The notes under the pieces are model-generated. The model saw only the letters and a list, made by a program, of their open reading frames with translations, was not told the origin of the DNA and did not search any database. A DNA stretch of 64,000 nt. It comes from Codonopsis lanceolata. Its lineage: Eukaryota > Streptophyta > Magnoliopsida > Asterales > Campanulaceae. The stretch is from the NCBI GenBank assembly GCA_013146195.2, contig CM028377.1, forward strand, positions 60,822,678-60,886,677, read 5' to 3'. This document shows positions 33,201-45,762 of this stretch, piece after piece. Each line of letters begins with the position of its first letter. Positions within the stretch are counted from its first letter, which is position 1. The position numbers and the translations under genes were made by a program.

Positions 33201-33915
33201 TTGATTAAAGAACTGTTGGCGCTTCAATCTTCCTAATTCCTATCATTTTAATTGAATCCATTCCTAATTTTGCAACTTAAGAAAAGAAAAAGAAAATAAA
33301 AAAGAACCTAGTGCATGATAACCCTAGCCTAGACTTGAGTTGACCTTGGACTCTCATTGCCAAGGATGGATAAATTTAGGAACTCAACAGTCTTACACTT
33401 GTAAGCCATATATACGGGGGTGTTCAAGGTGCAACAACGTTAACACGATCTAAGTGGAACTGTGGAAGTTACATGAGTATGAACAACAATGCAAGTCCCA
33501 AGTCTTAATAATATCTGAGAACCTCATCATCTCGGATTCTCTTAAAAATTAAGTTGGGTACGTACGTACTTCATGACTGCCATTGGACGACGTTTGAGCC
33601 ATGAATGAAGGAGGATGGAGCGCTGCGCTGCCACGGTGGTGACTAGCAAGGTGATAACCAGGTTGGGCTTACTGCCTTACAATTCAGTCAATTTTTAGAC
33701 ACTCATTATGATACTATAACATATTTCGCCAATCACTGTATAAGTGAGATTCTAATACTAAAATAATACAGTGATTAGAATCTAGACACAAGTGTCATCC
33801 ATCCTTGCACGTGATTGTCACTTATTGCCATATTCATAAAAAATATAAAATAATTAACATTAACGTACGATCTAGTTTTCAATCATAACAGTCCATCGAT
33901 ACTTTATTTTACTTA
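30226..33915. other. Intergenic stretch without a recognisable gene
   Basis: The sequence is AT-rich with short A and T runs. No frame above about 83 codons and no transposon ends or structural RNA could be identified. A low-copy stretch around 30840-31280 has a more balanced composition but no conserved frame. Confidence 0.45.
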
Positions 33916-34172
33916 TTCTCTTTGTCTTCAAATTATTGTTTTTTTTTATTTTTTCGTTCGTCCTAAAATAATTATTTTGTTTGAAAATTTCTTTTTAACA
34001 CAACACTTTTATCATTTTACCCTTATTTTTTAATTTTACTTTAATAATAAACCACATACACATGTGTTTTAAAGTAAACTATACATCAAACCAATATTAA
34101 TAATCTAATCAAATATATTTTCTTAAATTGTGCGTCACAACCATCAAAACGACAATTTGGGGACGGAGGGAG
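33916..34172. mobile_element. Stowaway MITE (257 bp)
   Basis: The right end is GGGGACGGAGGGAG followed by TA (34173-34174). The left end is a decayed TTCTCTTTGTCTTC after TA (33914-33915). Length and interior match the Stowaway copies at 18214 and 42249. Confidence 0.88.
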
Positions 34173-34196
34173 TATATTATATGGTTCACATATTGT

Positions 34197-34318
34197 ATTG
34201 TGCACTGCAGCGTGGTTGATGAAGTATCAGTATTCGAATCATACCCTAATCCATACTATTGTGCAATGCTGCGCGGTTAACGAAGTCTCAATATAATCCT
34301 ACCCTAATCTATACTCAT
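34197..34318. repeat. Tandem duplication of a 61-bp unit
   Basis: Two adjacent copies share ATTGTGCA(C/A)TGC, GCG(T/C)GGTT and CCTACCCTAATC(C/T)ATACT. They have diverged moderately. Confidence 0.8.
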
Positions 34319-34926
34319 GTGCAGGCGCCATCTAGAATCATGATTGTCCACCACGATCCGCATATGTCATCGTGATAGCTCATAACCAAAACAATGGTGT
34401 TCACCTCTTTGCCCAAATACAACAGATTAAAGACAACGTGGAGTCCCAATTTGTTCACAAGTGCTAAGGAATCCGGAGTTTAAATTTGTTCTCACCAACG
34501 CCGTTTATCATCGTTTTTGAAAATGAAAACTATGTTCAAAAAGTACCTGAAATGTTTCTTTCACAGGATTTAACCATAAAACGTTTATTTTATGCAGCAA
34601 TTTTATTGAATTAGATGTAATAATATTAAGCTTGATCACTAATTTTTAAATATCATTCCAACTTCGCTCATACCTTATATGTCAACATGTTATCAAGTGA
34701 AATTGAAATTTGGGAAGTACAATTTTGTTGAAATTTTTAATTCTTGGGTAGTCAGATTTGACCAAATACAAAAGTCTTGTTATTCAAGGTAATTGACTCT
34801 TATTTATCTTTATTTGGAAAGAGAGTATTTTAGATAATTAAAAATTGTTAGGATTTTTAATAGAAAGAAAAATCTAAATATTAAAAACATTACTAAAAAT
34901 AGCGATTAGTTATGGACCAATGAAAG
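34319..34926. other. Non-coding stretch
   Basis: No gene, RNA or element ends are seen. Confidence 0.4.
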
Positions 34927-35006
34927 TGTTGATAATGTTCATCAATACTTAGCGTTGGTAACGTTCACCAACAATTAGCGTTGGCAATGTTCACCAACAA
35001 TTAGCA
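34927..35006. repeat. Triplicated 26-bp unit with inverted arms
   Basis: The unit is TTGG(T/C)AA(C/T)GTTCACCAACAATTAGC. In each unit GTTGGTAACGTTCACCAAC has self-complementary arms (GTTGG/CCAAC), so each could form a small hairpin. Confidence 0.78.
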
Positions 35007-36149
35007 CCGAGGAACAAATTCAGACTCGGATATGATGGAAATGAGTTTCTAATTTAATTGATCTCAAATGCTAATGTAGATGTGAAAGAATTTAGATGGT
35101 ACATACGATTTACACCCTCTTTGATAGAAAAAACCTCTCCAATGTAATATGGATATGGTGTGATAATCAATTTTATTCACATTGTGAATAACAATGTCAA
35201 TCTTTCACATTCTACTTGAGGATGTAGATATATCCTAGATTATTATTTTTTTAAACTCTTTCTATTTGTTGTTCTTTTTTCTTTTTCTTTTTTATTTATT
35301 GTCAAATATTATTTTAATGATGAGATGTATATCACATAAGATTAAATTTACATTTACATAAAAGAGATTAATTTTAATTGAATGTAAATAAAAAAAAAAT
35401 TAACAAATATAATTAAGAATATAAATTATTTACGACCACATAAAATCACATCCTTGTTCCGTCGGTTATGCTCTAAGGCCGCAATTTTCTACTCCCCGAG
35501 AGCAGTACCGAGATTGTGACTGCAAAAGTCTACTCCAAGAATCTCGCCGGCGGAAATGTGAGAAACAAGGCATATCCCCCTCGGCCATTCCCACCCCCAC
35601 CACGTGCGGTTGTTGTAATGTCCAAGGTAAAAACACATTATACACTTATGTTATGTCTCTAAAATTATATTTCACTTGATCCTAAATAATTATTCTACTT
35701 TTTTTTATTTGTTTTAAAAAAATTGTTATCTTTTGAAAACTTAGTTTTTAGTAAACATATTTTTCCGAACTATTTTAATTATTACCATATGTTTTAAAGA
35801 AAAACAATATACTATATCAATATATATAATAGATTTTCTTAATTTATGTGTACATTTAAATATGACAATTATTTAAGAACTGAGGAAGTGGTTCATTTAT
35901 CATTTCAATCGGATAAACGAGGAAGAAGTTATATCCAATAAAGTGTTAGGATAGCCAATAAATAGCGATGGTTTTTCAGGCATAATTTTGTGCTTGTTCA
36001 CTCGATCGAAATGATTCAAATTGCTCTATATGAGTATTTCTTTTTAGGTCATACACATACGTTCACTCGACCGATTTGATTCAAATTCCTATAAACTTTT
36101 TCACCCTTAAATTATCGTCATGCTTTCATTTTTGGCTGTTCAATTTTTT
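35007..36149. other. Non-coding stretch with a decayed Stowaway-like copy
   Basis: No gene is seen. About 35671-35890 resembles a diverged Stowaway MITE: its left part is CTTGATCCTAAATAATTATTC and its right part is GACAATTATTTAAGAAC, with decayed ends. 35460-35630 is less AT-rich but has no conserved frame. Confidence 0.5.
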
Positions 36150-36842
36150 TATTTTTGTAGAGTTTACATTTTAGAAAAATATATAAACTTTTCCAATTTT
36201 CAACCGTTCAATTCAATCGTAAAAAATCACTTTTGAGGGCAAAATGACTACGATACACTTAATGAACCAAAGGTGCACTATAGAGGTCACTTACTCAGTA
36301 CATCACATTGCATCATCTTTTGCACCGCAATACATCAATTTAATTGCATCAATTTTTGCACTGCGATACATAAGTTTAATTACCTAATCCAATTTTGCAC
36401 CGCGATTCATAAGTTTCTAATTTTGCACCATGATAAATTAATTTTTGCACTGCGATACAAAATTATAAAGAACCAAACCACATCATTCATCTTCTTCTTT
36501 CATCTCCTCCGTCGTAAGCCTTCTTTTTTCTCCTCCTCCGCTTTTGGCCTAACTGAAAAATCCTTCAACTTAGCACAGATTCTTTATAGTTTTTATTTCA
36601 TGAATCAAAAATATAGTTTACCTTTCGGGGGCGATGCTCTCCTTGACCTGACCAGACATGTCAATCCCCGTTCCGTTGCGCACAATCGTGATTTTTCGAA
36701 CTCACCAGAGCTGTGAAAAAAGATGATTTGAGAATTTTAGGAACAATTTTTTGAAAATGAACTTTAGCGGTTGATAAAAAAAAAGAACACTGGACTGGAG
36801 AGGTTAAATATATGTGAAAGGAGATTGGCCCGCAATTTCTCC
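36150..36842. mobile_element. MULE-like non-autonomous element, copy H
   Basis: The right end is GGCCCGCAATTTCTCC, identical to that of copy B. The left subterminal block is TTTTCAACCGTTCAATTC and CACTTTTGAGGGCAAAATGA. The body aligns in inverted orientation with copy B, including GTAAGCCTTCTT and the TTTACCTTTCG(A/G)GGG region. A 147-codon frame runs through it, but its translation is repetitive and has no recognisable domain. Confidence 0.78.
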
Positions 36843-37261
36843 TTACTTTTTCTTCCTACTTTAATTATAAACAACATGCACATCAGTTTTAAAGAAAACT
36901 ACATGTTATAAAAATATTAATAAACAAATCAATTATTTTTTTCTTAACTCCATGTTTTATGGACATAACTTTCCGCTCGTTCACTTGATCAAAATGATTC
37001 AAATTGTTATATATTTCATTTTAGATGATCTATGAATAGAGTATAACTTCAAGATATATGTTATGGGCAGTGGCAATGTGTCTGCCAAAAGTCATCTGAT
37101 GGCGGTTGCTGGGTTGGATGATGGTTGCAGCAGGTCACCAATGGTAGATGGTGGTGGCCAAAGTATGCGTGATGGTTGTTAGAGGTTGGTAGATACCAGA
37201 TGGTACCTAGAAGCTATATTAGAAAAATACCCAACAACCCTTAGGTTAGTGGGTTAAACCT
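36843..37261. other. Non-coding stretch
   Basis: No gene is seen. 36850-36980 resembles part of a Stowaway-type interior (TAATTATAAACAACATGCAC…). 37070-37190 is rich in GATGGTGG words. Confidence 0.4.
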
Positions 37262-37366
37262 TGGCTACAAAGCGCAGTTTAGTGGTAAGACGCTTCACTT
37301 ATATTTAATAGGTTATGGGCTCGAGTCACCATAGGGGTAAGTAGGGAACCTTGATCCTAAAAAAAT
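37262..37366 (+). mobile_element. tRNA-derived SINE-like element
   Basis: TTAGTGGTAAGACGC fits a Pol III A box. GGTTATGGGCTCGAGTCACC, about 35 bases later, fits a B box (GGCTCGAGTCACC). A short A-rich tail follows (CCTAAAAAAATGG). Size and layout fit a plant SINE. No target duplication could be confirmed, and the MULE-like copy I starts at its tail. Confidence 0.6.
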
Positions 37367-38185
37367 GGATAAAACCCAACTAGTCCCTTCCGGACATTTT
37401 CCAATCGATAAAAGACACTACATCTTTTTAATCGAATAATGACACTTTTATGGCTACAAGACGACTATACCAAACACGTGTGTGCAAAAGCTTCTGTGCA
37501 TGCATCGTGATGTATAAAATCGTGCATCACGATGTACAAAATTAATCGCGATCCATGATTATATGCATCACGATATATAATTTGTGCATTGCGAGGCATG
37601 ATTCCATATTGTAATATAACGATATATCACGGTTCCAAATCGATGCATCACGATTCCAAATCAGTACATTGTGATTCCAAATACAGAGGCACAACACTAA
37701 ATCAAAAACAAACTTGTGTTATACTTGTGATTGTCCTTGAAAAAACCTACTCCACCTCTGCCAAAATTGCATCTCTCTAAAGAATTAGTAAACAAAGTTG
37801 TTAGGGAGCTTCGACATTACGAACGAATTGCTTATGAGTGAAAGATCTTGCTATTAGAGTAATAATCAAACTTATATATATATATTAAAGATGATATTAC
37901 AAACTAGAACTTGTGGTATTAATATAAGTTTTAGTGTTAGAGCCGTTGGATGATTAAGTTGGCGATGATTTTAAATATCTATGTCATTATTTAGAAAAGA
38001 TCATATTTGATCTAACAGTATAAATATTTTAATAGATTTGATCTAATGATACTGACACTCAAGTTTGTAGTAATACATCAAGCTCTAGCTCGTAATATCG
38101 TACCTTTCTCTCCCTAAGTGTGTATATATATATATGAGACTAAAGTGATTGAAAACTTTGTAAAGTGGATTTCCACACAATTTCC
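37367..38185. mobile_element. MULE-like non-autonomous element, copy I
   Basis: The left end is GGATAAAACCCAACTAGTCC with ATTTTCCAATCGATAAAAG. The right end is ACTAAAGTGATTGAAAACTT, then GTGGATTTCCACACAATTTCCC. GCATCACGATG-type words fill 37495-37690. Confidence 0.68.
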
Positions 38186-41100
38186 CGAAAAAAAGAAAGA
38201 AAAGAAAGTGTGTTAATCATGTTTTAATTTGACAAATTCAACGCGTTAACTTGGGTTACCCTCTCAACCTATATCTTAATGGGTTGGATTGGGCGGGTTG
38301 GATTAATAGATAACGGGTAAAGTTTTGATAGGCCTTCCCAACCGGCCAGCCCTCAATCTTTGATTAATTAAGTGAGATATATATACTTCTACTGCCAGAT
38401 AGAATCTAAGCCATTGTTTAATTATGCATGCACGTCATTAGGTTACATTGAGCGACGCTAAACGTACAAATTAATCTTAAAATAATGTGAACTTGTCTGT
38501 TTGACTAGTTAATTTGTCTCTTCGATCGAGATGATAGTCTATCTTAAATGCCATCTTGGCTTATCGTTTGACTCAACAAATGTAGATGATGGTCATTTAT
38601 TTTGATAGATTTTTTGAGACATCTTCCATGAAAGACTTGATAGAAAATCTTGTTTTGGTACGTATGTGACGGGTTTCAAATGTCATTTTTTTCAGAGTTA
38701 GTCAAATAAACAGTAAAAAAAATAGTAAATTTTAACCCATCGGTGTAGATTTTTTTTTTATACATTTGGTCATTTGATTATAACACAAGTGATCAATCAC
38801 GATCTTTGTTTGATTATTTCAAATTTTGGTTGGTCACGTTCCCAAGGCTATTTGTGTAAAAAAGATTTTATACCGTCGGTGTATAAAATTTAATCCAAAA
38901 ACAAACCATTAGGTTATATTGAATGTTTGGTCTTGTTGGGTGGTACGCTATAGGGGCGGACCGGGGCCAATTAGAAGAAGTAGAGGGATCAGAGATCAAA
39001 GACGTAATTATTGAGTCGGTCCACGTATATGGGTTAGTCTTAGGTGAAGGCTCTCCATTTTATTTTTATTTTCTTCTTGTAAGTATGGAAAAATCGTTGT
39101 TACCCACCTAAATTACAAATCTCTGGTGTCCTTACTCGGTTATGGCAAAGAAAGGAGAGAGAGTTGAGAATTGAGATTATCAATTTATCAAATATTAAGT
39201 AAACTTGAAACTTGTACTTCTTTTTTTAATTTATCTGAATTAGGACTTTTAATTTGAGGTTAAAATAGTTTATTTAAGAGATGAATTTGGGTAGGAAAAC
39301 ATGTAAATAACCTTAAAAGTTGAAATTAGGACTTTTTTATATTGATAAATATTAATTTTCAGATTTACATTGGTGCAAATTGTGATTATTTGTGAATTTG
39401 TGATGTTTGGGTTTGAAGATTTGTTGTTTGAGGATTTGTTTGATTGAATAGTTTAAATAGTTTAAATTATTATTACTTGTTTAAATTGTAATGTGTATTT
39501 ATGAACAAATTAATTTCATAATTTAGTGTTAATTGTGAATCCACCGAAAAAATTTCATAGATTCGCGATAGGTGTGCTATAGATAACATTGGATATTTGG
39601 GTTCATAAGTAGGCTTGAAACGAGTATTTCTTAATGCTAAATTTCCAATTACACATAAACTCGATTGCGAAGAAATCTGAGAATGAGATGGATCGATGTT
39701 AGGCTTTCAAGTCTTCCCTTTCCCTTAGCTCAATATTTGAAATCGAAGTGTTCAACAACCTGTATATTCGACTAAACTTAACAAACATACTAACTCACTC
39801 TTATATCAAAATCTCTTTGTAGTTTGTACATGAATTTAGGGAAGAGATTACATGATGGTCACATTTTAGTATTTTACCCAAAACATAAAGACTGATTTCA
39901 TGAACACAATCTGAAAATGTTTGTACAATTACAATTAAGAGTAAAACGTAAAGAAATAAAGAATATTCTGAACGATGCTCAAAAATTCTAATAAACTTGC
40001 AAATTTTTAGTATATCAGTTCTCACTTAAATATACTTAACCGATCGAGTCTCAAGCTAATGCAGAGATTACAAGACACCACGAACTGCGAATAATATACT
40101 GACCAAAATGTTGGGCATAACATTTTTTTGTCCTCATTGTCGTAGATTTAAATATTAACAAGCTAGTCAACAATATCAAACTTTTAACGTTATGCGGTGC
40201 TCAGATTCCAGACTCCATATATAATCTATAATCTCCACTCTCCACTATATTATACTATGCATTATCAACCCTCATCACGGTGCCCCCTTCATTAATTCCT
40301 CGTAAAACTTTATTAGTACCTCTCTACTAATACAATCTTATATATTTTAATTCGTGTTTTCTAAAACTTTCTCTAATATTAATAGAAAAATCTTTTATCA
40401 TTACTATTTTTGTATGTTCTTATAATCATCTTTCTACAATATTGCGGTTATTCCATTAACTCTACATAAATGATAAACGAATCAAAATCATTTACTAATA
40501 TTTCATATATAAAAAATAATCTTACATTTTGAGCGAAAATGATTTAAACTATATTTCAATTTATTGGTTATTTGAAACTAGTATAACGGGTCAATATACC
40601 CACCTCAACTAAGGCTATATTTTCTAAGTTTTTACCAAACTTTATTATTTTATGCTAAGATATTTTACTTAAAAAATTTACTTTTAAAAAAACATGCTTC
40701 TGATTTCTTTAATTTTGTAGCTCTACTTTCCACATGCAATATAAACATCTTAACTATTTTTAAACATTTTTATAGTTATGTCCAACTTTAATAATATTTT
40801 AACTTCATGAATTTTTTTGACGGCGATTGGGGAAGTTTTAGCTGTTTACATTATTTTCTCTTAGTGTATGTGGTTTAAGGGGGATGGAAAGCGATTGGAC
40901 TAAGTTTTATTTGGGTGACAAGAAAAGGAATGAAAATAATAATTTTCTTCATGTTTTTATTCTTAATTGATGGTGAGAAGTGAGAATTAACCCTATTTTT
41001 ATAATGAATGAGATTGTTGCATCTTAACTCAATCACTTCATGTCATCATTACCCTAAGATCTTAGAGAAACACCATTGTGCATTTTTAACAATTTTCCAA

Positions 41101-41748
41101 TTAAGAATATGACATTTATCTTTTATTGTGTATCTTTTTAGCATGCCAAGTAGGAGAGAAACAAATATTCTTTCCTAAATAAGAAGGAAACTTTTTGGGA
41201 GAGAGGAAGAGAGAGGGGGCGACGGCTGTTCACTTTGTGGAGTGTGTGTGGGGGGAGGTTTTGTATTTATGTGGGATATTGATGTTAAATTTAATATTTT
41301 TTCTGTAAGAAGATGTGTAAAAATATTATATAATAGGAAGATATATTTTTAAATGAGTGAGAATATAAAAATGTATAGGTAACAATGAGACCCAACTAAA
41401 AAGTTGTGTAAGAATTTTACACAACAATGATGCTCTTAGGCTATGTGAAGCACAATCCACAGGGCGCTTTAGGATTTCCTTTTCATGAGGTATTCCTAAT
41501 ACACATTATATTAATATCAATAACTAAATCAATTATTTTTTCTTAATTTATGTATGGGGATAAAAAATGATACAAATCTTAGAACATTGGAGTAATAAGT
41601 TATAATTTAAATTTTAGATGGGACTCAAATATACCCACGTATAGATGATGTTTATATGTGTATGTATGTATGTTATCAATATACTGTATAGTATATATCA
41701 TGCATGAAGATACTAATCTTTGATTGTATAATGCGTTGGAGTAGTTGC
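38186..41748. other. Intergenic stretch without a recognisable gene
   Basis: The stretch is AT-rich, has frames no longer than about 75 codons, and shows no conserved motifs or element ends I can support. A frame of 62 codons at 38923-39111 lies in a locally GC-richer patch but matches nothing I recognise. Confidence 0.45.
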
Positions 41749-41751
41749 TTA

Positions 41752-42696
41752 TGTCCCATGTGTTTCACGGAAAATAACTTCTGAAAATTGTTTTTTTTAT
41801 TTTTTGGTATTTGATAATCTTAGAAAAATATAATCAACGGAAAATGAAGCCTTCTTTTTTGGAAAATGACTTACAGATTTATTTTCCGTAAGTCATTTTC
41901 CAAATGTTCAAGCACCCCTCCACCCCTTCTATAATTACATATATTTACATATACATACAATATTTCATTTAACAAATAAATTGTTTAAAAATATAAATGG
42001 AATTTGAGCACACTATTTATAAATTATAATTTTAATAAATACTCATTACGTTCTAAAATTAGTGTAAACTATATTATTTATGGACATCCCAAACATTGTC
42101 CATTTTCTTGTTTAAAATGCTTTTTTTTATCAATTATCAATTTTTTTATTTGTATTTTTAAGATGAAAAAATATGTACCTTATTGATTTGACACAACTAA
42201 TGATAAATTGACCGATATTAAAGAAAAATTACTTAATGTTCAATACTACTCCCTCCGTCCCTAATTTATTGTCCTGGTTGACCCGACGCACCATTTAAGA
42301 AAACTTATTTGATTGGATTATTAATATTGGTTTAATGTGTAGTTTCCTTTAAAGCCCATGTGTATGTGGCCCATAATTAAAGTAGGATGAAAAAGTAAGG
42401 GTAAAGTGGTAAAAGTGATGTTCTAAAAAGGTAAGTTTCAAAGTGGACAATTATTTTGGAACGGACGAAAAAGGAAAGGAGAATGATAATTTAGGGACGG
42501 AGGGAGTATCTTATATTTAATATGATCATTAATATTATAATATATTTTTTGAATTTATTCATATATTGTTTTCATAACATTTTACATGTGTTTGTTAAAC
42601 ACTAAAATATATTTTCTAATATATTTTTAAAAGATTTATCAAATACGTAAAAATAAAATATTTTTAAAAATTATTTTTCGTGAAATAAATAAAAAA
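41752..42696. mobile_element. PIF/Harbinger-like element, relative of 28302-29272, interrupted by Stowaway
   Basis: The left end is TGTCCCATGTGTTTCACGG. The right end is the decayed TTTTTCGTGAAATAAATAAA. TTA flanks both sides (41749-41751, 42697-42699). Inner GGAAAATGACTTACAG and CCGTAAGTCATTTTCC arms match the first copy. The Stowaway MITE at 42249-42506 lies inside. Confidence 0.75.
42249..42506. mobile_element. Stowaway MITE (258 bp)
   Basis: It has perfect-looking ends CTCCCTCCGTCCCTAATTTA and TTTAGGGACGGAGGGAG, with TA at 42247-42248 and 42507-42508. It is the best-preserved Stowaway copy in the window and serves as the reference for the others. Confidence 0.95.
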
Positions 42697-42925
42697 TTAT
42701 AATATTAAAATGACAAGAGATAATGAAGATAACATGGGCTTGCGTGCTGAGACTGACACAAAGAGGCCCGCAAAGTTGGCTGATAAACAAGCACATCTCA
42801 CTTAACCCACTTGAACTCTAACCCCAATTTGGGGACACATGGAGAAGGACAAGTATGGTGCTAGTGCTACGGACTACCCCTCTCTCTGTGTCTCTCTCTC
42901 CCTCCCCACTTCGATTGGACACTAA

Positions 42926-43226
42926 GGTACTGTTTGGTAGTCAGGGTTAAAGTCAGCTAAGATTGATAAATCGAGTTGTCTGATATTTGGTATGCAATAC
43001 GTGATTGGGACTAATAACACAAGTTATTTGAATAAAGTCATTATCCCCTTATTATTAATACCAAAGGAAAGAGTGGTATTATTAGCACCCTTACTAAAAC
43101 AAATTGGGATTAACATTTGTAATCTCAAAACTACCCCCGATATACAAGTGATGATTAATAACGAGGGCACTATTAGTGTTGAGATTAATAATACTTCTTA
43201 TCCTTGTCTGACTACCAAACAAGCTC
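42926..43226. mobile_element. Tourist-like MITE (301 bp)
   Basis: The ends are GGTACTGTTTGGTAGTCAGG and CTGACTACCAAACAAGCTC, with TAA at 42923-42925 and 43227-43229. An 88-codon frame across it is the translation of the MITE and not a gene. Confidence 0.92.
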
Positions 43227-43425
43227 TAAGCTATATGACAAAGAAGTTTGTTCCATAAACAGTCTATTGCTTTATTTTGAAATTTTTATTTAAGAGATTA
43301 TATTTTCAAAAATTAAGTTTATAATTTTCTAAATTATTTAACTTTACCCGTCACGTGTGATATAATTATATTAATTATTCTCATATTTTTTTTTGTAATT
43401 ATGATCAACTCTAACAATACTTATA

Positions 43426-43613
43426 CTTTCTCCATTTCGATCAAAAAGTCCAATATTCCATTTTGAAATGTTTCACACTTAAAGAGTTCACTTTCAAAAA
43501 TTAAGACATAAAAATATCATTTTATTACTAATTGATTACTAATGTGTCATTTTCTTAAAAAACTTGACAATCATACTTCACTCTTTGCTCGGGAAGGGCC
43601 CGAACGGAGGGAG
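43426..43613. mobile_element. Decayed Stowaway-type MITE
   Basis: The left end is CTTTCTCCATTTCGATC after TA. The right end is CCCGAACGGAGGGAG. It is shorter than the other Stowaway copies and has a different interior, so it belongs to another subfamily. Confidence 0.62.
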
Positions 43614-43734
43614 CATATCATTAACAATTAATTTTTTCAAATATAAACTTTTTGAATGAAATCGAGAGAATAAATTGAGTCTTTTATGCTTCCTGTGTAT
43701 TTTATTTTATATTAATTGTCGAATTTGTTCTAAA

Positions 43735-44640
43735 GCCATCTCCAACAGTTTGATATAAAAATTTCACCCAATCTTTAAATTGGTGCAATTTATATATCAA
43801 ATTTCTTCCACCATCTCCAACTGTTTTACTCTAAAAAATATTCAAAGTATGTTCTTCATTATTCTATTTAAAATGTGTGTTTTATTTCATTTAATTTGTA
43901 TTAATGTATTTTAGCTAAACAAATATATTATTTATTGAGCTAGTATTATACTAATGTAATGTAAGTTTCGTTTTTTATTAGGATGTCTCTGATTCAATAT
44001 TTATAAACTTTAATATAAATAATTTAAATATAATAAATAGCTTATAACTAGCAATATAAATAGAAACAATTGAATTACTTTTATGTAATATTTAAACCAA
44101 AACACAAAACTAACAATATAAATATAAACTAAAACATAAAACTATTATTAAAAAAAAAAAAAGGAGTGAAGATAACGCCCCAATAGGAGTGCGATGGATT
44201 TAAAGCTAGTGGAGGGGGGTCTTCATTTTGAAGCAGAGGATGAAAGCTTCCCTTGGAGGAACAAATGGTGGTATTTTGCTCCAAGATGAAGGGATGAAGC
44301 ATCCTTTTAAAATGCTTTAAGACCATCACAAACAGTTTAAAGCAAAAATCGCATTAAATCTTTAAATTGGTGTAATTTTTGCACCAAATTTCTTCATCAT
44401 CTCCAACAGTACACTACTTCAAAGTTTACTCTAAAGGAATATTCCAAATATATTCTAAATTTGAAGAAGAGAAGAGGAGAAGGAAGATGAAGTAGATAAA
44501 TTGGTACTCTGAATTTGAAGTGTTTGGATGTCTACTTCAAAATAAAGCAACTTTTAAAGTGTCTGTTGGTGAAGAGAATAATGCCAGAATACTTCATTTT
44601 GAAGATATAAAGTCATTGTTGGAGATGGTCTCAAGACCCA
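43735..44640. repeat. MITE-like composite with CATCTCCAACAG ends
   Basis: The left end is GCCATCTCCAACAGTTTGAT and the right end is ATTGTTGGAGATGGTCT, inverted relative to it. A direct repeat of about 130 bp (CTTTAAATTGGTG(C/T)AATTT…CCAAATTTCTTC) occurs at 43770 and 44363, so one copy may be inserted in or next to another. No duplication was confirmed. Confidence 0.6.
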
Positions 44641-44660
44641 TCTTAAAAAATAATTTATTT

Positions 44661-45558
44661 GGCTTGTTTGGTAACCATTTTGTTTTTAATATTTTTGTTT
44701 ATATTTCTATTTTTTTATTAAAAATATAAATAGAAATACGTTTGACAATCATTTCTATTTCTGATAAATTAGAAATGTTTTTCATTTTATCTCAAAATTT
44801 AAAAATGAAAAAAATTGCTTCTCCTTTAAAAGAAATGATTCTTTTTCGAAATTTGGAAGGGTTAAGTCGATCAACTTAAAAGAGTTTGGGCTTTCGAACT
44901 TTGACATGGTAAATTTTCAACCCTAATTTTTCATATATATATATATATATATATAACGCTCTTAATAGTGACTAATAAAGAACTATCACTGACATTTTTA
45001 TGTCATCTTCAACGAAGAACAAACTTCTTTACACTAGGGGTGTCTCCCACCACCACTAAGCCTGACAGTTACAATCGAGAACATGTTAACCCACTCGACT
45101 CAACTTGAAAATTATCTAACCCAACCCGTTGCGACCCAAAAAAAATATTACGGGTTGGGTCGGTGTCAGATTAAAGTGGGTCGGGCACGTCACCCATTTT
45201 GACCCAATAGTTTCTACACTATAAATGTATTAATTTTTAAAGGAAAAATTCGGGTTAAGACGAGGTGACCCGATATAACCCGATCTGATTTAACACGATC
45301 AATTTCGACCAATTTGATATTTGAGTTCTAATGAAGTTCGACTCGTTTTGAATTGGATATAATATACTACTATAGAAGTTTTAATGTGTTAATTGTTTTG
45401 AAAAAAATATAACTTTATGAAAAGAAATAAAAATATATGTCAAATTTGATTAGCTTTAGTGTTTTTGTTTTTATTCAAAATGAAAAAGAAATATAAACAA
45501 AATGAAACAGAAAAATAGTTAAACAAAAGGAAGAAATAAAAATATTACCAAACAATAA
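44661..45558. mobile_element. Possible MITE with GTTTGGTAA ends
   Basis: GGCTTGTTTGGTAACCATTT on the left and ATTACCAAACAATAACTAA on the right are inverted. The interior includes (TA)n at 44936-44955 and a patch of GACCC/GGGTC words (45110-45300), perhaps a further insertion. The ends are weak. Confidence 0.4.
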
Positions 45559-45762
45559 CTAAGATGCCAACTCCCCTCAATCTTTTCTATGGAACACTGA
45601 CACGCTCTATAATGTGAACTCTTCCTTTTCGTCTATCCTTTCTCTTTAGTTCGTCTCTTAACCATTTAGAAACCAAGTTAATTTACGAGTTAAGTCTTAC
45701 ATATGTCGTGTATTTTGTTTTAAGCTAAAATTTGTTAGTTTTAATAACTATATATATATTAA

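Noticed and set aside
34225..34260. tRNA gene suggested by TATTCGAATCATACC
   Set aside because: No acceptor or anticodon arms fit; the motif is part of a 61-bp tandem duplication.
36273..36716. 147-codon frame as a possible gene
   Set aside because: It lies wholly inside MULE-like copy H and is aligned with non-coding copy B, where the frame is not kept.
38923..39111. 62-codon frame as a small gene
   Set aside because: No recognised motif, no promoter or splice context, and length within chance expectation for this patch.
42992..43258. 88-codon frame in a locally less AT-rich patch
   Set aside because: It is almost wholly the Tourist MITE at 42926-43226, whose ends and TAA duplication are clear.
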